Origin: Anoxybacillus sp. J5B_2022
GTDB lineage: Bacteria > Bacillota > Bacilli > Bacillales > Anoxybacillaceae
Reading direction: 5' to 3'
Length of the DNA stretch: 54,717 nucleotides
Assembly: GCF_026847645.1 (NCBI RefSeq)
Contig: NZ_JAPSMC010000017.1
Span: 1 to 54,717 of the forward strand
Made by a program: the position numbers and the translations under genes. The notes beneath the pieces are model-generated. The model was not told where the DNA came from. It searched no databases and was given only the letters and a program-made list of their open reading frames with translations. Shown here piece after piece: positions 35,925 through 45,600 of the stretch (position 1 is the stretch's first letter; each line of letters opens with the position of its first letter).

Positions 35925-36476
35925 TTATTTCATCATGCGGGCATCGGAAAGCGGCCAGTATACAATGCTCGCTTTTCCCACTACTTTTTCCATTGGAATA
36001 AAGCCGATATGACGGCTGTCTTTGCTAAAGCGGCGATTGTCGCCCATCACAAATAAATAGCCTTTCGGCACGGTTTTTCTGCCTGTAATCTCCTCTAGCG
36101 TAAATGACTCGGTTAATGGCCCGTCGATAAGCTGTTTTTTATATTCATCTAAATACGGCTCTTTATACGCCTTTCCGTTGACGTACAACGTATCGTTTTT
36201 ATATTCGATACGATCACCTGGCAAGCCGATCACCCGCTTAATATAATCTTTCCCTTCTTCCGCATGAAACACAATAATATCAAAGCGATGCGGTTCACCG
36301 ATTTTATAAGAAAGCTTGTTGACAATCATCCGATCACGGTCATGAAGGGTCGGCATCATCGACAGTCCATCGACAATAATCGGCGCAAAAACAAAATAGC
36401 GGATGCCGCCCGCTAAGAGCACAGCAATCACGATCGCTTTCAGCCATTCCCACGTTTCGCTTTTTTTCTTTTCCAT
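35925..36476 (-). CDS. lepB: Type I signal peptidase
   Basis: The 183-residue protein has one N-terminal transmembrane segment (about residues 12-32), the catalytic Ser39 in VDGLSMMPTL and Lys80 in DYIKRVIGLPGD, followed by GYLFVMGDNR and SRHIGFIP. It removes signal peptides at the outer face of the membrane. This short SipS-type form is normal for Bacillaceae. GGGAGAAGG precedes the ATG, which lies about 25 nt after the rplS terminator. Confidence 0.95.
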   Translation of the reverse strand: MEKKKSETWEWLKAIVIAVLLAGGIRYFVFAPIIVDGLSMMPTLHDRDRMIVNKLSYKIGEPHRFDIIVFHAEEGKDYIKRVIGLPGDRIEYKNDTLYVNGKAYKEPYLDEYKKQLIDGPLTESFTLEEITGRKTVPKGYLFVMGDNRRFSKDSRHIGFIPMEKVVGKASIVYWPLSDARMMK

Positions 36477-36500
36477 CCTTCTCCCACCTACATTTGATTA

Positions 36501-36530
36501 GAAAAAAGGAGCTTGAACTTCAAGCTCCTT
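36501..36530 (-). terminator. Intrinsic terminator after rplS
   Basis: Perfect 11-bp arms AAGGAGCTTGA / TCAAGCTCCTT with a 3-nt loop are followed by TTTTTC. It lies 28 nt after the rplS stop. Confidence 0.9.
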
Positions 36531-36557
36531 ACTCCATCTTTCCGTGTTTCCATTCGC

Positions 36558-36902
36558 TTAGCGAATTTCTTTAATACGTGCAGCTTTACCGCGAAGTTGG
36601 CGCAAGTAGTAAAGTTTCGCGCGACGCACTTTACCGCGGCGAACAACTTCTAATTTTGCGATTTTTGGCGTGTGCACTGGGAATGTACGCTCTACACCTA
36701 CGCCGTAAGAAACTTTACGAACCGTAAATGTTTCGCTTACGCCTGCACCGCGGCGCTTAATGACAACGCCTTCGAATACCTGAATCCGTTCACGGTTTCC
36801 TTCCACAACTTTTACGTGAACGCGCACTGTGTCACCAGGGCGGAAGTCAGGTAGATCTGTTCGCAATTGTTCTTTTGTGATTTCTTGAATTAAATGATGC
36901 AT
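36558..36902 (-). CDS. rplS: 50S ribosomal protein L19
   Basis: The 114-residue basic protein has the L19 hallmarks [32 protein letters not shown] and [10 protein letters not shown]. It sits at the 30S-50S interface. I chose the ATG at 36902 with AAGGAG upstream, because the family begins just before [14 protein letters not shown]. The longer frame reaches into the leader. Confidence 0.97.
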   Translation of the reverse strand: MHHLIQEITKEQLRTDLPDFRPGDTVRVHVKVVEGNRERIQVFEGVVIKRRGAGVSETFTVRKVSYGVGVERTFPVHTPKIAKLEVVRRGKVRRAKLYYLRQLRGKAARIKEIR

Positions 36903-36919
36903 CGTATTCAACTCCTTCC

Positions 36920-36966
36920 AACAGATGCTCATACCAATGCTTTTCGTCATTGCAGCGGAACATCGT
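36920..36966 (-). ncRNA. Candidate L19 leader of rplS
   Basis: The 127-nt gap before rplS contains small hairpins on the minus strand: CGTT-AA-AACG, and CAATG...CATTG with an ACGAAAAG loop. An L19 leader involved in autoregulation is known upstream of rplS in Bacillus. I cannot confirm a match to its consensus by eye, so this call rests mainly on position. Confidence 0.4.
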
Positions 36967-36994
36967 TTTAACGACTTAAGCCTAAGTCACAAAG

Positions 36995-37026
36995 ATTATA
37001 CTAGCATAAAGGGGTATCGTATGCAA
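36995..37026 (-). promoter_or_regulatory. Candidate promoter upstream of rplS
   Basis: A perfect TATAAT (37000-36995) lies about 95 nt before rplS. The only -35-like sequence is TTGCAT (37026-37021) at a long 20-nt spacing. It could give rplS its own transcript in addition to read-through from trmD. Confidence 0.45.
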
Positions 37027-37029
37027 TAG

Positions 37030-37764
37030 TTACCGTTCGTTTTTTTGAAATTCTTCCAGCCATTTTTTTTGCTTGTCCGTTAATTTGCATTGCGCTAGAA
37101 GATCAGGTCGGCGCAAAAATGTGCGGCGCAACGATTCTTTTTGCCGCCATTCGTCAATTAAGCGATGATTTCCTGATAAGAGCACTTCCGGCACTTTGAG
37201 CCCACGAAAGTCGGCTGGGCGCGTATATTGTGGATATTCCAATAGTCCAGAACTGAACGAATCGTGCACGGAGGAAGCTTCGTTACCTAGCACGCCCGGC
37301 AACAGGCGGACGACGCTGTCGACGATGACCATCGCGCCTATTTCTCCGCCAGTTAGCACATAATCACCAATCGAAATTTCATCGGTTACTAAATGTTCGC
37401 GAATGCGCTCATCATACCCTTCGTAATGTCCGCAAATGAGAATTAAATGCGATTCTTTTGCAAGCTCTTCCGCTTTTTTTTGCGTGTAACGTTCCCCTTG
37501 TGGACAAAGCAAAATGATGCGCGCATTGTTTGCCTGTTTCGTCAAATGGGCGACCGCATCAAAAATCGGTTGCGGCTTTAATACCATGCCTGCACCGCCA
37601 CCGTACGGATAGTCGTCTACCGTTTGGTGTTTGTTATCGGCAAATTCGCGAAAATTAATGACATTGATCGAAACAGCTTGCTTTTCTTGCGCTTTTTTTA
37701 AAATCGATTCATGAAGCACGCCGGTAAACATATTAGGGAATAATGTTAAAATGTCAATTTTCAT
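37030..37764 (-). CDS. trmD: TrmD, tRNA (guanine-37 N1) methyltransferase
   Basis: The 244-residue SPOUT methyltransferase has the knot motifs [13 protein letters not shown] and [20 protein letters not shown]. It methylates G37 of tRNAs with S-adenosylmethionine and prevents frameshifting. Its ATG overlaps the rimM TGA by one base (TGATG). The rpsP-rimM-trmD-rplS order is standard in Bacillus. Confidence 0.97.
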   Translation of the reverse strand: MKIDILTLFPNMFTGVLHESILKKAQEKQAVSINVINFREFADNKHQTVDDYPYGGGAGMVLKPQPIFDAVAHLTKQANNARIILLCPQGERYTQKKAEELAKESHLILICGHYEGYDERIREHLVTDEISIGDYVLTGGEIGAMVIVDSVVRLLPGVLGNEASSVHDSFSSGLLEYPQYTRPADFRGLKVPEVLLSGNHRLIDEWRQKESLRRTFLRRPDLLAQCKLTDKQKKWLEEFQKNER

Positions 37765-38282
37765 CAGTCAAGCAGTCCTTCCATCGGGCGAATCGTAATT
37801 TGTTTTTCGTTCACATTAACGTCGATGACGACATCAGTAATGTACGGGATTAATGCCTCTTTTCCGTTTTTTCGCTTGACGACCCAGACGTCGTTCGCCC
37901 CTGGTGTCAATATTTCTTTGACTTCGCCAATCGTTTCCCCGTCTTCCGTTATGACCGTACAGCCGATAATTTCGTGAAAGTAAAATTCACCTTCGCCAAG
38001 TTTACTGAGCTGGCTTTCCGGCACTTTTAATACGCCGCCTTTCAATTTTTCAACGAGGTTAATGTTGTCGTATCCTTCAAATGATAATAAGTCAAACGAT
38101 TTATGGACGCGGTGGCTTTTTACTTTTACTTCGATTGGTTGTGGAGCGTTGTCCATGAAAATATAGAGCGTATTGCCGATTTTATAGCGTTCATCGGCGA
38201 AATCGGTTTTAGAAATGACGCGCACTTCGCCGCGAATGCCGTGCGTATTCACAATTGTGCCGACATGAAACCATTTCATCAT
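37764..38282 (-). CDS. rimM: RimM, 16S rRNA processing protein
   Basis: The 172-residue protein has the N-terminal RimM motif [21 protein letters not shown] and a PRC-barrel C-terminal half with [13 protein letters not shown] and ALIPYI. It helps mature the 30S head region with S19. GAGG lies 5 nt before the ATG at 38282; a second ATG follows directly at 38279. Confidence 0.95.
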   Translation of the reverse strand: MMKWFHVGTIVNTHGIRGEVRVISKTDFADERYKIGNTLYIFMDNAPQPIEVKVKSHRVHKSFDLLSFEGYDNINLVEKLKGGVLKVPESQLSKLGEGEFYFHEIIGCTVITEDGETIGEVKEILTPGANDVWVVKRKNGKEALIPYITDVVIDVNVNEKQITIRPMEGLLD

Positions 38283-38295
38283 TCTCACCTCTTTT

Positions 38296-38682
38296 TCAGC
38301 GAATTTCTTTCACAATGCCGTCTTCGATAACAATGGCGCGCATGTTGACGATGTCGTCCCAGCGGTCGCCGACACGGACATCGACTAACGCTTGTACTTC
38401 CCGTTCTTTTAGTTCACTGCCTAACGGTAGGATGTGTAATTGTTCGAGCTGAAAATCCAATAGTTTGATTTTTTCGAGCCGATCGTCGATTTCTTTCGTG
38501 AAGTATTGTTTTAAAATCGTCGGCGAATATTTGGCGGATTTTTCGAGGCGCTTTTGTTCAAAACGAAGTTGGTCGCATTCTTGTTGTAGCTTTCGCTTGC
38601 GGGCGGAAAATTTTTCGTGCAGCTCTGCGCGGCTTTTTTCGGTTAAAATTTGCTTCACTTCAACGGTTTGGATAATTTTCAT
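38296..38682 (-). CDS. ylqD: YlqD family protein
   Basis: The 128-residue, highly charged protein has a long coiled coil (about residues 15-80) and a small C-terminal beta region with [12 protein letters not shown] and [13 protein letters not shown]. It sits between khpA and rimM as B. subtilis ylqD does. Its function is unknown to me. I chose the ATG at 38682, with GAGGGG 7 nt upstream; the frame is open further back across khpA. Confidence 0.9.
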   Translation of the reverse strand: MKIIQTVEVKQILTEKSRAELHEKFSARKRKLQQECDQLRFEQKRLEKSAKYSPTILKQYFTKEIDDRLEKIKLLDFQLEQLHILPLGSELKEREVQALVDVRVGDRWDDIVNMRAIVIEDGIVKEIR

Positions 38683-38705
38683 GGCGACACCCCTCAAACG
38701 GTAAT

Positions 38706-38734
38706 AAAAAAGGGGAGGATTTCCCTCACCCTTT
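38706..38734 (-). terminator. Terminator-like hairpin after khpA
   Basis: Imperfect arms around AAAGGG-GAGG and CCTC-CCCTTT with a GAAAT loop run into TTTTTT and overlap the khpA stop codon. The ylqD start is about 24 nt past the U-tract, so termination is probably partial. Confidence 0.55.
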
Positions 38735-38962
38735 GTCGTTAATTTGCACGATGACGCGCTTCGGCAGATCAGATGCCGCTGCATATACAACCGTTCGAAT
38801 CGCGTGAATCGTGCGCCCTTGCTTCCCGATTACCTTTCCGATGTCTTCTTCATGAACGGATAACGTATAGGTAATCGTCTGTTCGTCCGCAGTTTCCGTA
38901 ACAACAACCTCGTCTGGATAATCGACAAGCGCCCGTACAATCGTTTCAATTAGCGGCTTCAT
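38726..38962 (-). CDS. khpA: KhpA, KH-domain RNA-binding protein
   Basis: The 78-residue protein is a single KH domain with the GXXG loop in DIGKVIGKQGRTI. KhpA pairs with KhpB (Jag) in Firmicutes and affects cell division and RNA binding. It follows rpsP by 14 nt, the usual place (B. subtilis ylqC). Confidence 0.94.
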   Translation of the reverse strand: MKPLIETIVRALVDYPDEVVVTETADEQTITYTLSVHEEDIGKVIGKQGRTIHAIRTVVYAAASDLPKRVIVQINDKG

Positions 38963-38976
38963 TTACATCACGCGCA

Positions 38977-39317
<341 letters not shown>

Positions 39318-39342
39318 GTGTTTTTTCTTAACACATTATTCC

Positions 39343-40683
39343 CTACATAAACGGGAATTTAAACCCTTTTTTCTTTCCTTTTGTCATCGTCGTCATCATT
39401 TTCATCATTTTTTTCATTTCTTCAAATTGCTTTAATAACCGGTTCACTTCTTGAACCGATGTGCCGCTTCCTTTAGCGATGCGCTTTTTGCGGCTAGCGT
39501 TAATAATTTCTGGGTTGGCTTTTTCTTCTTTTGTCATCGAGCGAATAATGGCTTCGACGTGCGCAATTTGTTTTTCATCGATTTGGATATTGTTTAAGCC
39601 TTTGATTTTATTGGCACCAGGAAGCATTTTCAAAATTTCATCGAGCGGCCCCATTTTGCGCACTTGTCCGAGCTGTTCGAGGAAGTCATCGAACGTAAAC
39701 GACATCGTGCGCATTTTTTGCTCAAGCTCTTTCGCTTTTTCTTCATCGACCGCCGCTTGTGCTTTTTCGATGAGCGTAAGCACATCCCCCATGCCTAAAA
39801 TGCGGGAAGCCATCCGCTCCGGATGAAACGGCTCAAGGGCATCCATTTTTTCGCCCATCCCGACGAATTTAATCGGCGTGTTTGTGACCGCTTTAATCGA
39901 TAGCGCTGCCCCACCGCGCGTATCGCCGTCCAGTTTCGTTAAAATGACACCGGTTAACCCAAGCTGCTCGTTAAAGCTTTGCGCGACATTGACAGCATCT
40001 TGTCCGGTCATCGCGTCGACGACGAGAAAAATTTCATCCGGTTTCGTCAGTTCTTTTATTTGCTTTAATTCGTCCATTAGCGCTTCATCAATATGAAGCC
40101 GCCCAGCGGTGTCGATGATGACGTAGTCGTGATGGTCTTCTTTCGCTTTTGCAATCGCTTGTTTGGCGATTTCGACTGGGCTGACTTGATCGCCGAGGGA
40201 AAATACCGGAATGTTCAGCTGTTTGCCGAGCGTTTCGAGCTGTTTGATGGCGGCCGGACGGTAAATGTCGGCGGCGACTAACAGCGGCTTCCGGTTATAT
40301 TTTTTGCGCAATAAGTTCGCTAATTTTCCCGTCGTCGTCGTTTTTCCGGCCCCTTGCAAACCGACCATCATAATGACGGTTGGCGGGCGAGTAGCGACAG
40401 CAATTTTGCTTTGTTCTCCGCCCATGAGCGCCGTTAGTTCTTCTTTGACGACTTTAATGACTTGTTGGCCTGGCGTTAAGCTTTTTAGCACTTCTTGGCC
40501 AACCGCGCGCTCGCTGACGCGTTTAATAAAGTCTTTAACGACTTTAAAGTTTACGTCCGCTTCTAAAAGCGCAAGCCGGACTTCGCGCATCATTTCTTTC
40601 ACATCGGCTTCCGTCACTTTTCCTTTGCCGCGGATTTTGTTCATCACGCTTTGCAGACGGTCGGCTAATCCTTCAAATGCCAT
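39343..40683 (-). CDS. ffh: Ffh, signal recognition particle GTPase
   Basis: The 446-residue protein has the N domain, a G domain with GLQGAGKTTTTGKLA, DTAGRLHIDE and TKLDGDTRGGAAL, and a Met-rich M domain with a run of Met residues near EEMKKMMKMMTTMTKGKKK. It binds signal peptides and 4.5S/scRNA for membrane targeting. It follows ylxM by 13 nt. Confidence 0.97.
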   Translation of the reverse strand: MAFEGLADRLQSVMNKIRGKGKVTEADVKEMMREVRLALLEADVNFKVVKDFIKRVSERAVGQEVLKSLTPGQQVIKVVKEELTALMGGEQSKIAVATRPPTVIMMVGLQGAGKTTTTGKLANLLRKKYNRKPLLVAADIYRPAAIKQLETLGKQLNIPVFSLGDQVSPVEIAKQAIAKAKEDHHDYVIIDTAGRLHIDEALMDELKQIKELTKPDEIFLVVDAMTGQDAVNVAQSFNEQLGLTGVILTKLDGDTRGGAALSIKAVTNTPIKFVGMGEKMDALEPFHPERMASRILGMGDVLTLIEKAQAAVDEEKAKELEQKMRTMSFTFDDFLEQLGQVRKMGPLDEILKMLPGANKIKGLNNIQIDEKQIAHVEAIIRSMTKEEKANPEIINASRKKRIAKGSGTSVQEVNRLLKQFEEMKKMMKMMTTMTKGKKKGFKFPFM

Positions 40684-40696
40684 ACGTTACCGCCTC

Positions 40697-41023
40697 CTAC
40701 TCTAGTTTCTCCAACGCTTCAATCGTTTCCCATAGTTTGTCGTCGGCATATTGTTTCGCTATTTCCTTCAGCCGCTTGATTAGCTGTTGCCGTGCTTGAA
40801 ACTTTTGGAACAATGCGAGTTTTTCTTCGTATTCCTCAAGCATCGCTTCCGTTCGTTTAATGTTATCGTAAACGGCTTGCCGGCTGACTTCGTACTCTTC
40901 TGCAATTTCGCCGAGGGAGTAATCGTCTAAATAATAAAGCGACATATAGCTTCGTTGCTTCGGGGTTAACAACGACTGGTAAAAATCGTACAAATAGTTC
41001 ATTCGCGTTGTTTTCTCAAGCAT
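40697..41023 (-). CDS. ylxM: YlxM family helix-turn-helix protein of the SRP operon
   Basis: The 108-residue protein has a sigma-like helix-turn-helix ([20 protein letters not shown], then [19 protein letters not shown]). It is encoded directly upstream of ffh in most Firmicutes. In streptococci YlxM modulates SRP-FtsY GTPase activity. A strong promoter lies about 45 nt before the ATG. Confidence 0.94.
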   Translation of the reverse strand: MLEKTTRMNYLYDFYQSLLTPKQRSYMSLYYLDDYSLGEIAEEYEVSRQAVYDNIKRTEAMLEEYEEKLALFQKFQARQQLIKRLKEIAKQYADDKLWETIEALEKLE

Positions 41024-41069
41024 CGAACTCCCTCCCCGTTTGTTAAGTAAAATACCTTTACAAACATTT

Positions 41070-41098
41070 AGTGTACCGTCTTTTCCTCAAGGTGTCAA
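41070..41098 (-). promoter_or_regulatory. Sigma-A promoter for ylxM-ffh
   Basis: A perfect TTGACA (41098-41093) is followed after 17 nt by TACACT (41075-41070, 4/6). It is the only strong promoter in the 218-nt gap between the lipoprotein gene and ylxM. The rest of that gap shows no clear gene, only short overlapping frames. Confidence 0.7.
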
Positions 41099-41241
41099 GG
41101 GTTGGGGCTTAATCCTTCTTATTTTCTTCATCATCCTGATCCAAGCATGTCCGGAGAGGCGAATGCACGTAGTTTCCTTCTCGGTGAATCGATGAAAAAA
41201 TGGCAAAAATGGTGTGGTCGTTTAAAAGCAGCCGTCCTTCT

Positions 41242-41604
41242 CTACGGTCGTCTTGCAGAAGGTTCGTCATCTTCACCAAATAGAAAAACAGCACCGCTTT
41301 TGTACGCCGACAATGGCTTTCTCGTTTTCACCGTCACCGAAACGCCCGTCGCAATCTCCTCCGGTTTCAGCTGTTTGCCAGTGAAACTGCGAATAACCGT
41401 ATGGGAATCAATCGATATTTTGTAAAAATAACCGACGTCTATTTTTTGTTTCTCTAATTTAGATGACTGAGACCAATCGACCCATATTTCCTTCTCGGTC
41501 GCCCTAATGACTTCGCCTCTAATCGTGTCCGATTTTGCTTGGCATCCCGAAATACCAGACCACACTCCCAATAGAACCGCTAAAACAAGCAAAAAAGGTC
41601 TCAT
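41242..41604 (-). CDS. Small putative lipoprotein of unknown function
   Basis: The 120-residue protein starts MRPFLLVLAVLLGVWSGISG with a lipobox ISGC and lipid-anchor Cys21. After processing it would be an outer-surface protein of about 100 residues with beta-type sequence (IRGEVIRATEKEIWVDW, VGYFYKISIDSHTVI). I do not recognise the family. It lies 51 nt after ftsY, and its C-terminus overlaps a competing frame (41109-41294), so a frameshifted end cannot be excluded. The lipoprotein call is fairly safe; function is not inferable. Confidence 0.7.
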   Translation of the reverse strand: MRPFLLVLAVLLGVWSGISGCQAKSDTIRGEVIRATEKEIWVDWSQSSKLEKQKIDVGYFYKISIDSHTVIRSFTGKQLKPEEIATGVSVTVKTRKPLSAYKSGAVFLFGEDDEPSARRP

Positions 41605-41655
41605 CGCATTTTGATCTCCATTTGCCCGTTGTTTTGTCTTTTAATGAACGTTTCT

Positions 41656-42636
41656 TTATTCTTCCAATAAATCCGCAAACAGTCCGTAGACGTATTGTTC
41701 TGGGTCGAAGGCTTGCAAGTCGTCCATTTTTTCGCCGAGGCCGACGAATTTGACTGGAATGTTCAGTTCATTGCGGATCGCTAAGACGATGCCGCCTTTG
41801 GCAGTGCCGTCAAGTTTCGTGAGCACGATGCCGGTCACGTTCGTCGCTTCTTTAAAAATTTTCGCTTGGCTCATCGCGTTTTGTCCAGTCGTCGCATCGA
41901 GTACGAGCAACACTTCGTGCGGCGCTCCCGGAATTTCGCGCTCAATGACGCGTTTCACTTTTTCTAACTCTTTCATTAAGTTTACTTTATTTTGCAAACG
42001 ACCAGCCGTATCGCATAGCAAGACATCGACGTTGCGCGCTTTCGCTGCTTGAATCGCGTCATACATAACGGCCGCTGGGTCAGAACCAGCCGACTGCTTA
42101 ATGACGTCCACTCCAACGCGCTCGCCCCATACTTCGAGCTGCTCAATCGCCCCAGCGCGGAACGTATCACCAGCCGCTAAGAGTACCGTTTTCCCTTCCA
42201 ATTTCAACTTATGCGCTAATTTTCCGATCGTCGTCGTTTTCCCGACCCCGTTGACGCCGACAAATAAAATGACCGTCAAGCCGTTTTCTTGCATATTTAA
42301 CGTAGCCGGCGCGTCATCGCCGCCTTTATAAATGTCGACAAGCTTCTCCGAAATGACCGCCTGCATTTCTTTTGTCTCTTGAATGTTGCGGCGCTTCACT
42401 TCCATCTTTAATTCGTCAATTAAATCCATCACCGTCGTCACGCCGACGTCGGCAGCGATTAAAATTTCTTCCAGCTCTTCAAAAAACTCTTCATCGACTT
42501 TTCGGTAGCGGGCAATTAAATCATTCACCCGTCCTGCAAACGAATCGCGTGTTTTCGCTAGCCCTTGTTTAAACTTTTCCGTTACCGCATCCGTTTGCTG
42601 TGTAATTTTCTCTTTCAGCTTTTTAAAAAAATTCAT
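41656..42636 (-). CDS. ftsY: FtsY, SRP receptor GTPase
   Basis: The 326-residue protein has a short charged N-terminal region, the N domain, and the SRP GTPase domain with VGVNGVGKTTTIGKLA, DTAGRLQNKVNLM and TKLDGTAKGG. FtsY receives SRP-ribosome complexes at the membrane. It follows smc by 17 nt, in the rnc-smc-ftsY order of Bacillus. Confidence 0.97.
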   Translation of the reverse strand: MNFFKKLKEKITQQTDAVTEKFKQGLAKTRDSFAGRVNDLIARYRKVDEEFFEELEEILIAADVGVTTVMDLIDELKMEVKRRNIQETKEMQAVISEKLVDIYKGGDDAPATLNMQENGLTVILFVGVNGVGKTTTIGKLAHKLKLEGKTVLLAAGDTFRAGAIEQLEVWGERVGVDVIKQSAGSDPAAVMYDAIQAAKARNVDVLLCDTAGRLQNKVNLMKELEKVKRVIEREIPGAPHEVLLVLDATTGQNAMSQAKIFKEATNVTGIVLTKLDGTAKGGIVLAIRNELNIPVKFVGLGEKMDDLQAFDPEQYVYGLFADLLEE

Positions 42637-42653
42637 CGCTTTTCCACCTTTCT

Positions 42654-45600
42654 TTACGATTTCACAAGCTGCTTTGAATCTTCTAAACGAACGGATACTA
42701 ATTTCGATACTCCTGACTCTTGCATCGTCACCCCATAGAGCACGTCCGCCTCTTCCATCGTTCCTTTCCGATGGGTAATAACAATAAACTGCGTTTGGCT
42801 GCTAAATTGTTTTAAATAGTGGGCGTAACGATGCACGTTCGCTTCATCAAGCGCCGCTTCCACTTCGTCCAATACGCAAAACGGCACCGGCCGCACTTTT
42901 AAAATCGAAAACAATAACGCAATCGCCGTCAGCGCCCGCTCGCCGCCTGATAATAAACTTAAATTTTGCAGCTTTTTCCCCGGCGGCTGGGCGACAATTT
43001 CCACACCTGTATTTAACAAATCCGTTGGATCGGTCAGCTGCAAATCGGCACGTCCTCCGCCAAATAGTTGCTGGAAGACGTCGCTGAACTGGGAACGAAT
43101 TTGTTGGAACGTTGCTAAAAACCGTTTTTTCATCTCTTGATCCATCTCGTCAATGACTTGATAAAGCGTTTCTTTCGCTTGCTGTAAATCGCTTTTTTGC
43201 GTCGTTAAAAACTGATACCGCTCCGATACACGTTCATATTCGTCAATCGCGCCTAAATTCACCGTTCCGAGCTCTTCGATCGCCCGTTTGATGAGCTTCA
43301 CTTTTTTCCGCGCTTCAGTAGCCTCGATTTCAAGCGGATATTTTTCTTTTGCCGCTTCAAACGTTAACATATACTCTTCACGCAAGCGCGCCAACAAGTT
43401 TTCAAGTTCGACGTCGAGGCGATTCAATTTCACTTCTTCGTCTTTGATCATATCGGTGAGCTGTTTATACTTGCGTTTTTTCTCTTTTAATTCGCGTTCA
43501 AGGTTTTCAAGCGTTTGTTGATAGTGTAGGCGCTGTTCGCGGCGGCTGGCAATGAGCTCGACCGTTTCGTTTTTATGCTGCATCTTTTGTTGCCGCAATC
43601 GTTCAAGCTGCTCTTCGCCAGAATCGTTTGACTCCATTTCCGCACAGAGCGCGGCCAAATCTTCTTCCGCCGTTTTCCGCTTCATTTCCGTTTCGTTTTG
43701 TTCGAGCTTCATTTGCTCGATTTTTTCTTGTAAATGTTTAAACAGCTGCTGCTTTTCGGCAAGGGCGATTTTTTGTTCCGTCATCGCTTGTTGCAACGCT
43801 TCTTTTGATTGTTGTTCATCTTGTTTTTGCACCGCGAGTTGTTGCATTTGTTCATCAATTTCCGCGAGCGCTTGCTCCATTTGTCGTAGCTTTTCATCTG
43901 CGGCAGCTATTTTTTCTTCGAGCTGCATCTTTTCTTGCTCGTCGTGCGCTTTTTCATGATCGTATAATGCAAGCCGTTCATTCACATTTTTTTCTTGCCA
44001 TTCGACGTCGCGCCATGCGCTTTTCACTTCTTGCAACACTAAGCGCCATTGTTCGATTTGGTTGCGAAGCTCTGCAATTTCCGCTTCGTGTTCGCTTGCT
44101 TCTTGCTTTTTCGCTTGTACGTATTGCTCAAGCTGCGTCGTTTTTTCTTCCATTTCTTGAAGTTTACTCGTAATCGCTTCTAGCTCGCGCGTTCGGCCTA
44201 AGAGCGAGTTCGCCTTTTTCGCCACACCGCCACCCGTCATCGCACCGCCTGGGCTGACAACATCTCCTTCAAGCGTCACAAGACGATAGCGGTACTTTAG
44301 GAGCCGCGCCAGCTCGTTCGCTCCTTTTAAGTCAGTCGTGACAATGACATGACCGAGCAAATGGGCCATTACCGTTCGATACATCGGGTCATAGGAAATA
44401 AGCTCGCTCGCCACCCCAATAAACGCTGGATGGTTCTGCACAAGCGCAAGTTGTTCTTGTGGGATATACTTTCCTTGAATGACGTTGAGCGGCAAAAACG
44501 TCGCCCGTCCGTATGCGTTCGTTTTTAAATAATGGATCGCCGCTCGCGCCGCTTCTTCATTCGCGACAACAATATGCTGCATCGCACCGCCAAGCGCTAT
44601 GTCAAGCGCCGTTTCGTATTCCGTTGGAACAGAAATGAGTTCCACTACCGCCCCATGAATGCCGGAAAGCTGATGGCGCGCTTTTAAAATTTCTTTGACG
44701 CCTTGGAAAAAGCCTGCGTAATCATGCTGCATTTCTTCCAACATTTCTTTGCGCGATTTCGTTTGCTGCAAATATTGGTATGCTTGATAAAGCATCGCTT
44801 CTTTTTGCTCGATTTCTTGCTTTAGATGCGACAGCTGCTCGAGCTTTTCTTGCAGCATTTGTTCGTGCATCGCGATTTTCTGCTCCGCTTGCTCGTATTG
44901 CGCTTTCCATTGCGCCTGTTGCTCTTGCACGCGCTGGCGCTCGAGCAAATATTTTTCGTTCTCTTTCGCAAGCGTTGCCTGTTTCGTTGTTAATTTTTCG
45001 AGCTGCGCCTGCAAATGTGAACGGTCGTTTTTTAACGACGCCTGCTCATGAACAAGCTCAATATAATCGCTTTTTAATTTCTCCATTCGTTCTTCGACGC
45101 TTACGTCGTACAGCGAAAGTGCTTGCTGCTTTTCTTTCAATTCCGCTTGAATCGCCGCGATTTCGTGTTTTGCTTGCATAAGCGTTTGCTCTTCTTTCGC
45201 AAGCGCCTCGATAAGCCGCGCTTGTTTCTCTGTCAAAGAAGCGATCGCCTCTTCTAGCTGTTTTTTATATTGCGCTGCATTTTTTTTCCGTTCTTTTAAT
45301 ACTTCTTTCCGACCTTCTAGCTTTTCGAGTTCTTCGCTTACCGAAAGCAACACTTGCTGTAAGCCGTCAATCGATTCGTCAAGCGCGGTCAATTGATCGC
45401 GAAGCTGCTCAACGGACGCCTCTTCTTTTTGCATTGTCGCCGATAACGACATTTCTTCTTGATGATGGGTCGCGACTTGTTCGTTTAACTCTTTCCATTG
45501 GCGATGAAGCTCTTCGATTTCATGGGCGATGAGCGCCACTTCAAACTTCTCGAGTTCCTCGCGTTTTTCTAAATAGTCTTTGGCAATCGACGCCTGTATT

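Noticed and set aside
35469-36056. 195-codon open frame on the plus strand across rbgA and lepB
   Set aside because: It is antisense to two well-conserved genes, has low-complexity Ser/Phe-rich translation, and no ribosome-binding site or promoter.
41109-41294. 61-codon minus-strand frame overlapping the lipoprotein gene end
   Set aside because: It has no ribosome-binding site and no recognisable domain; it is kept only as a hint of a possible frameshift at the lipoprotein C-terminus.
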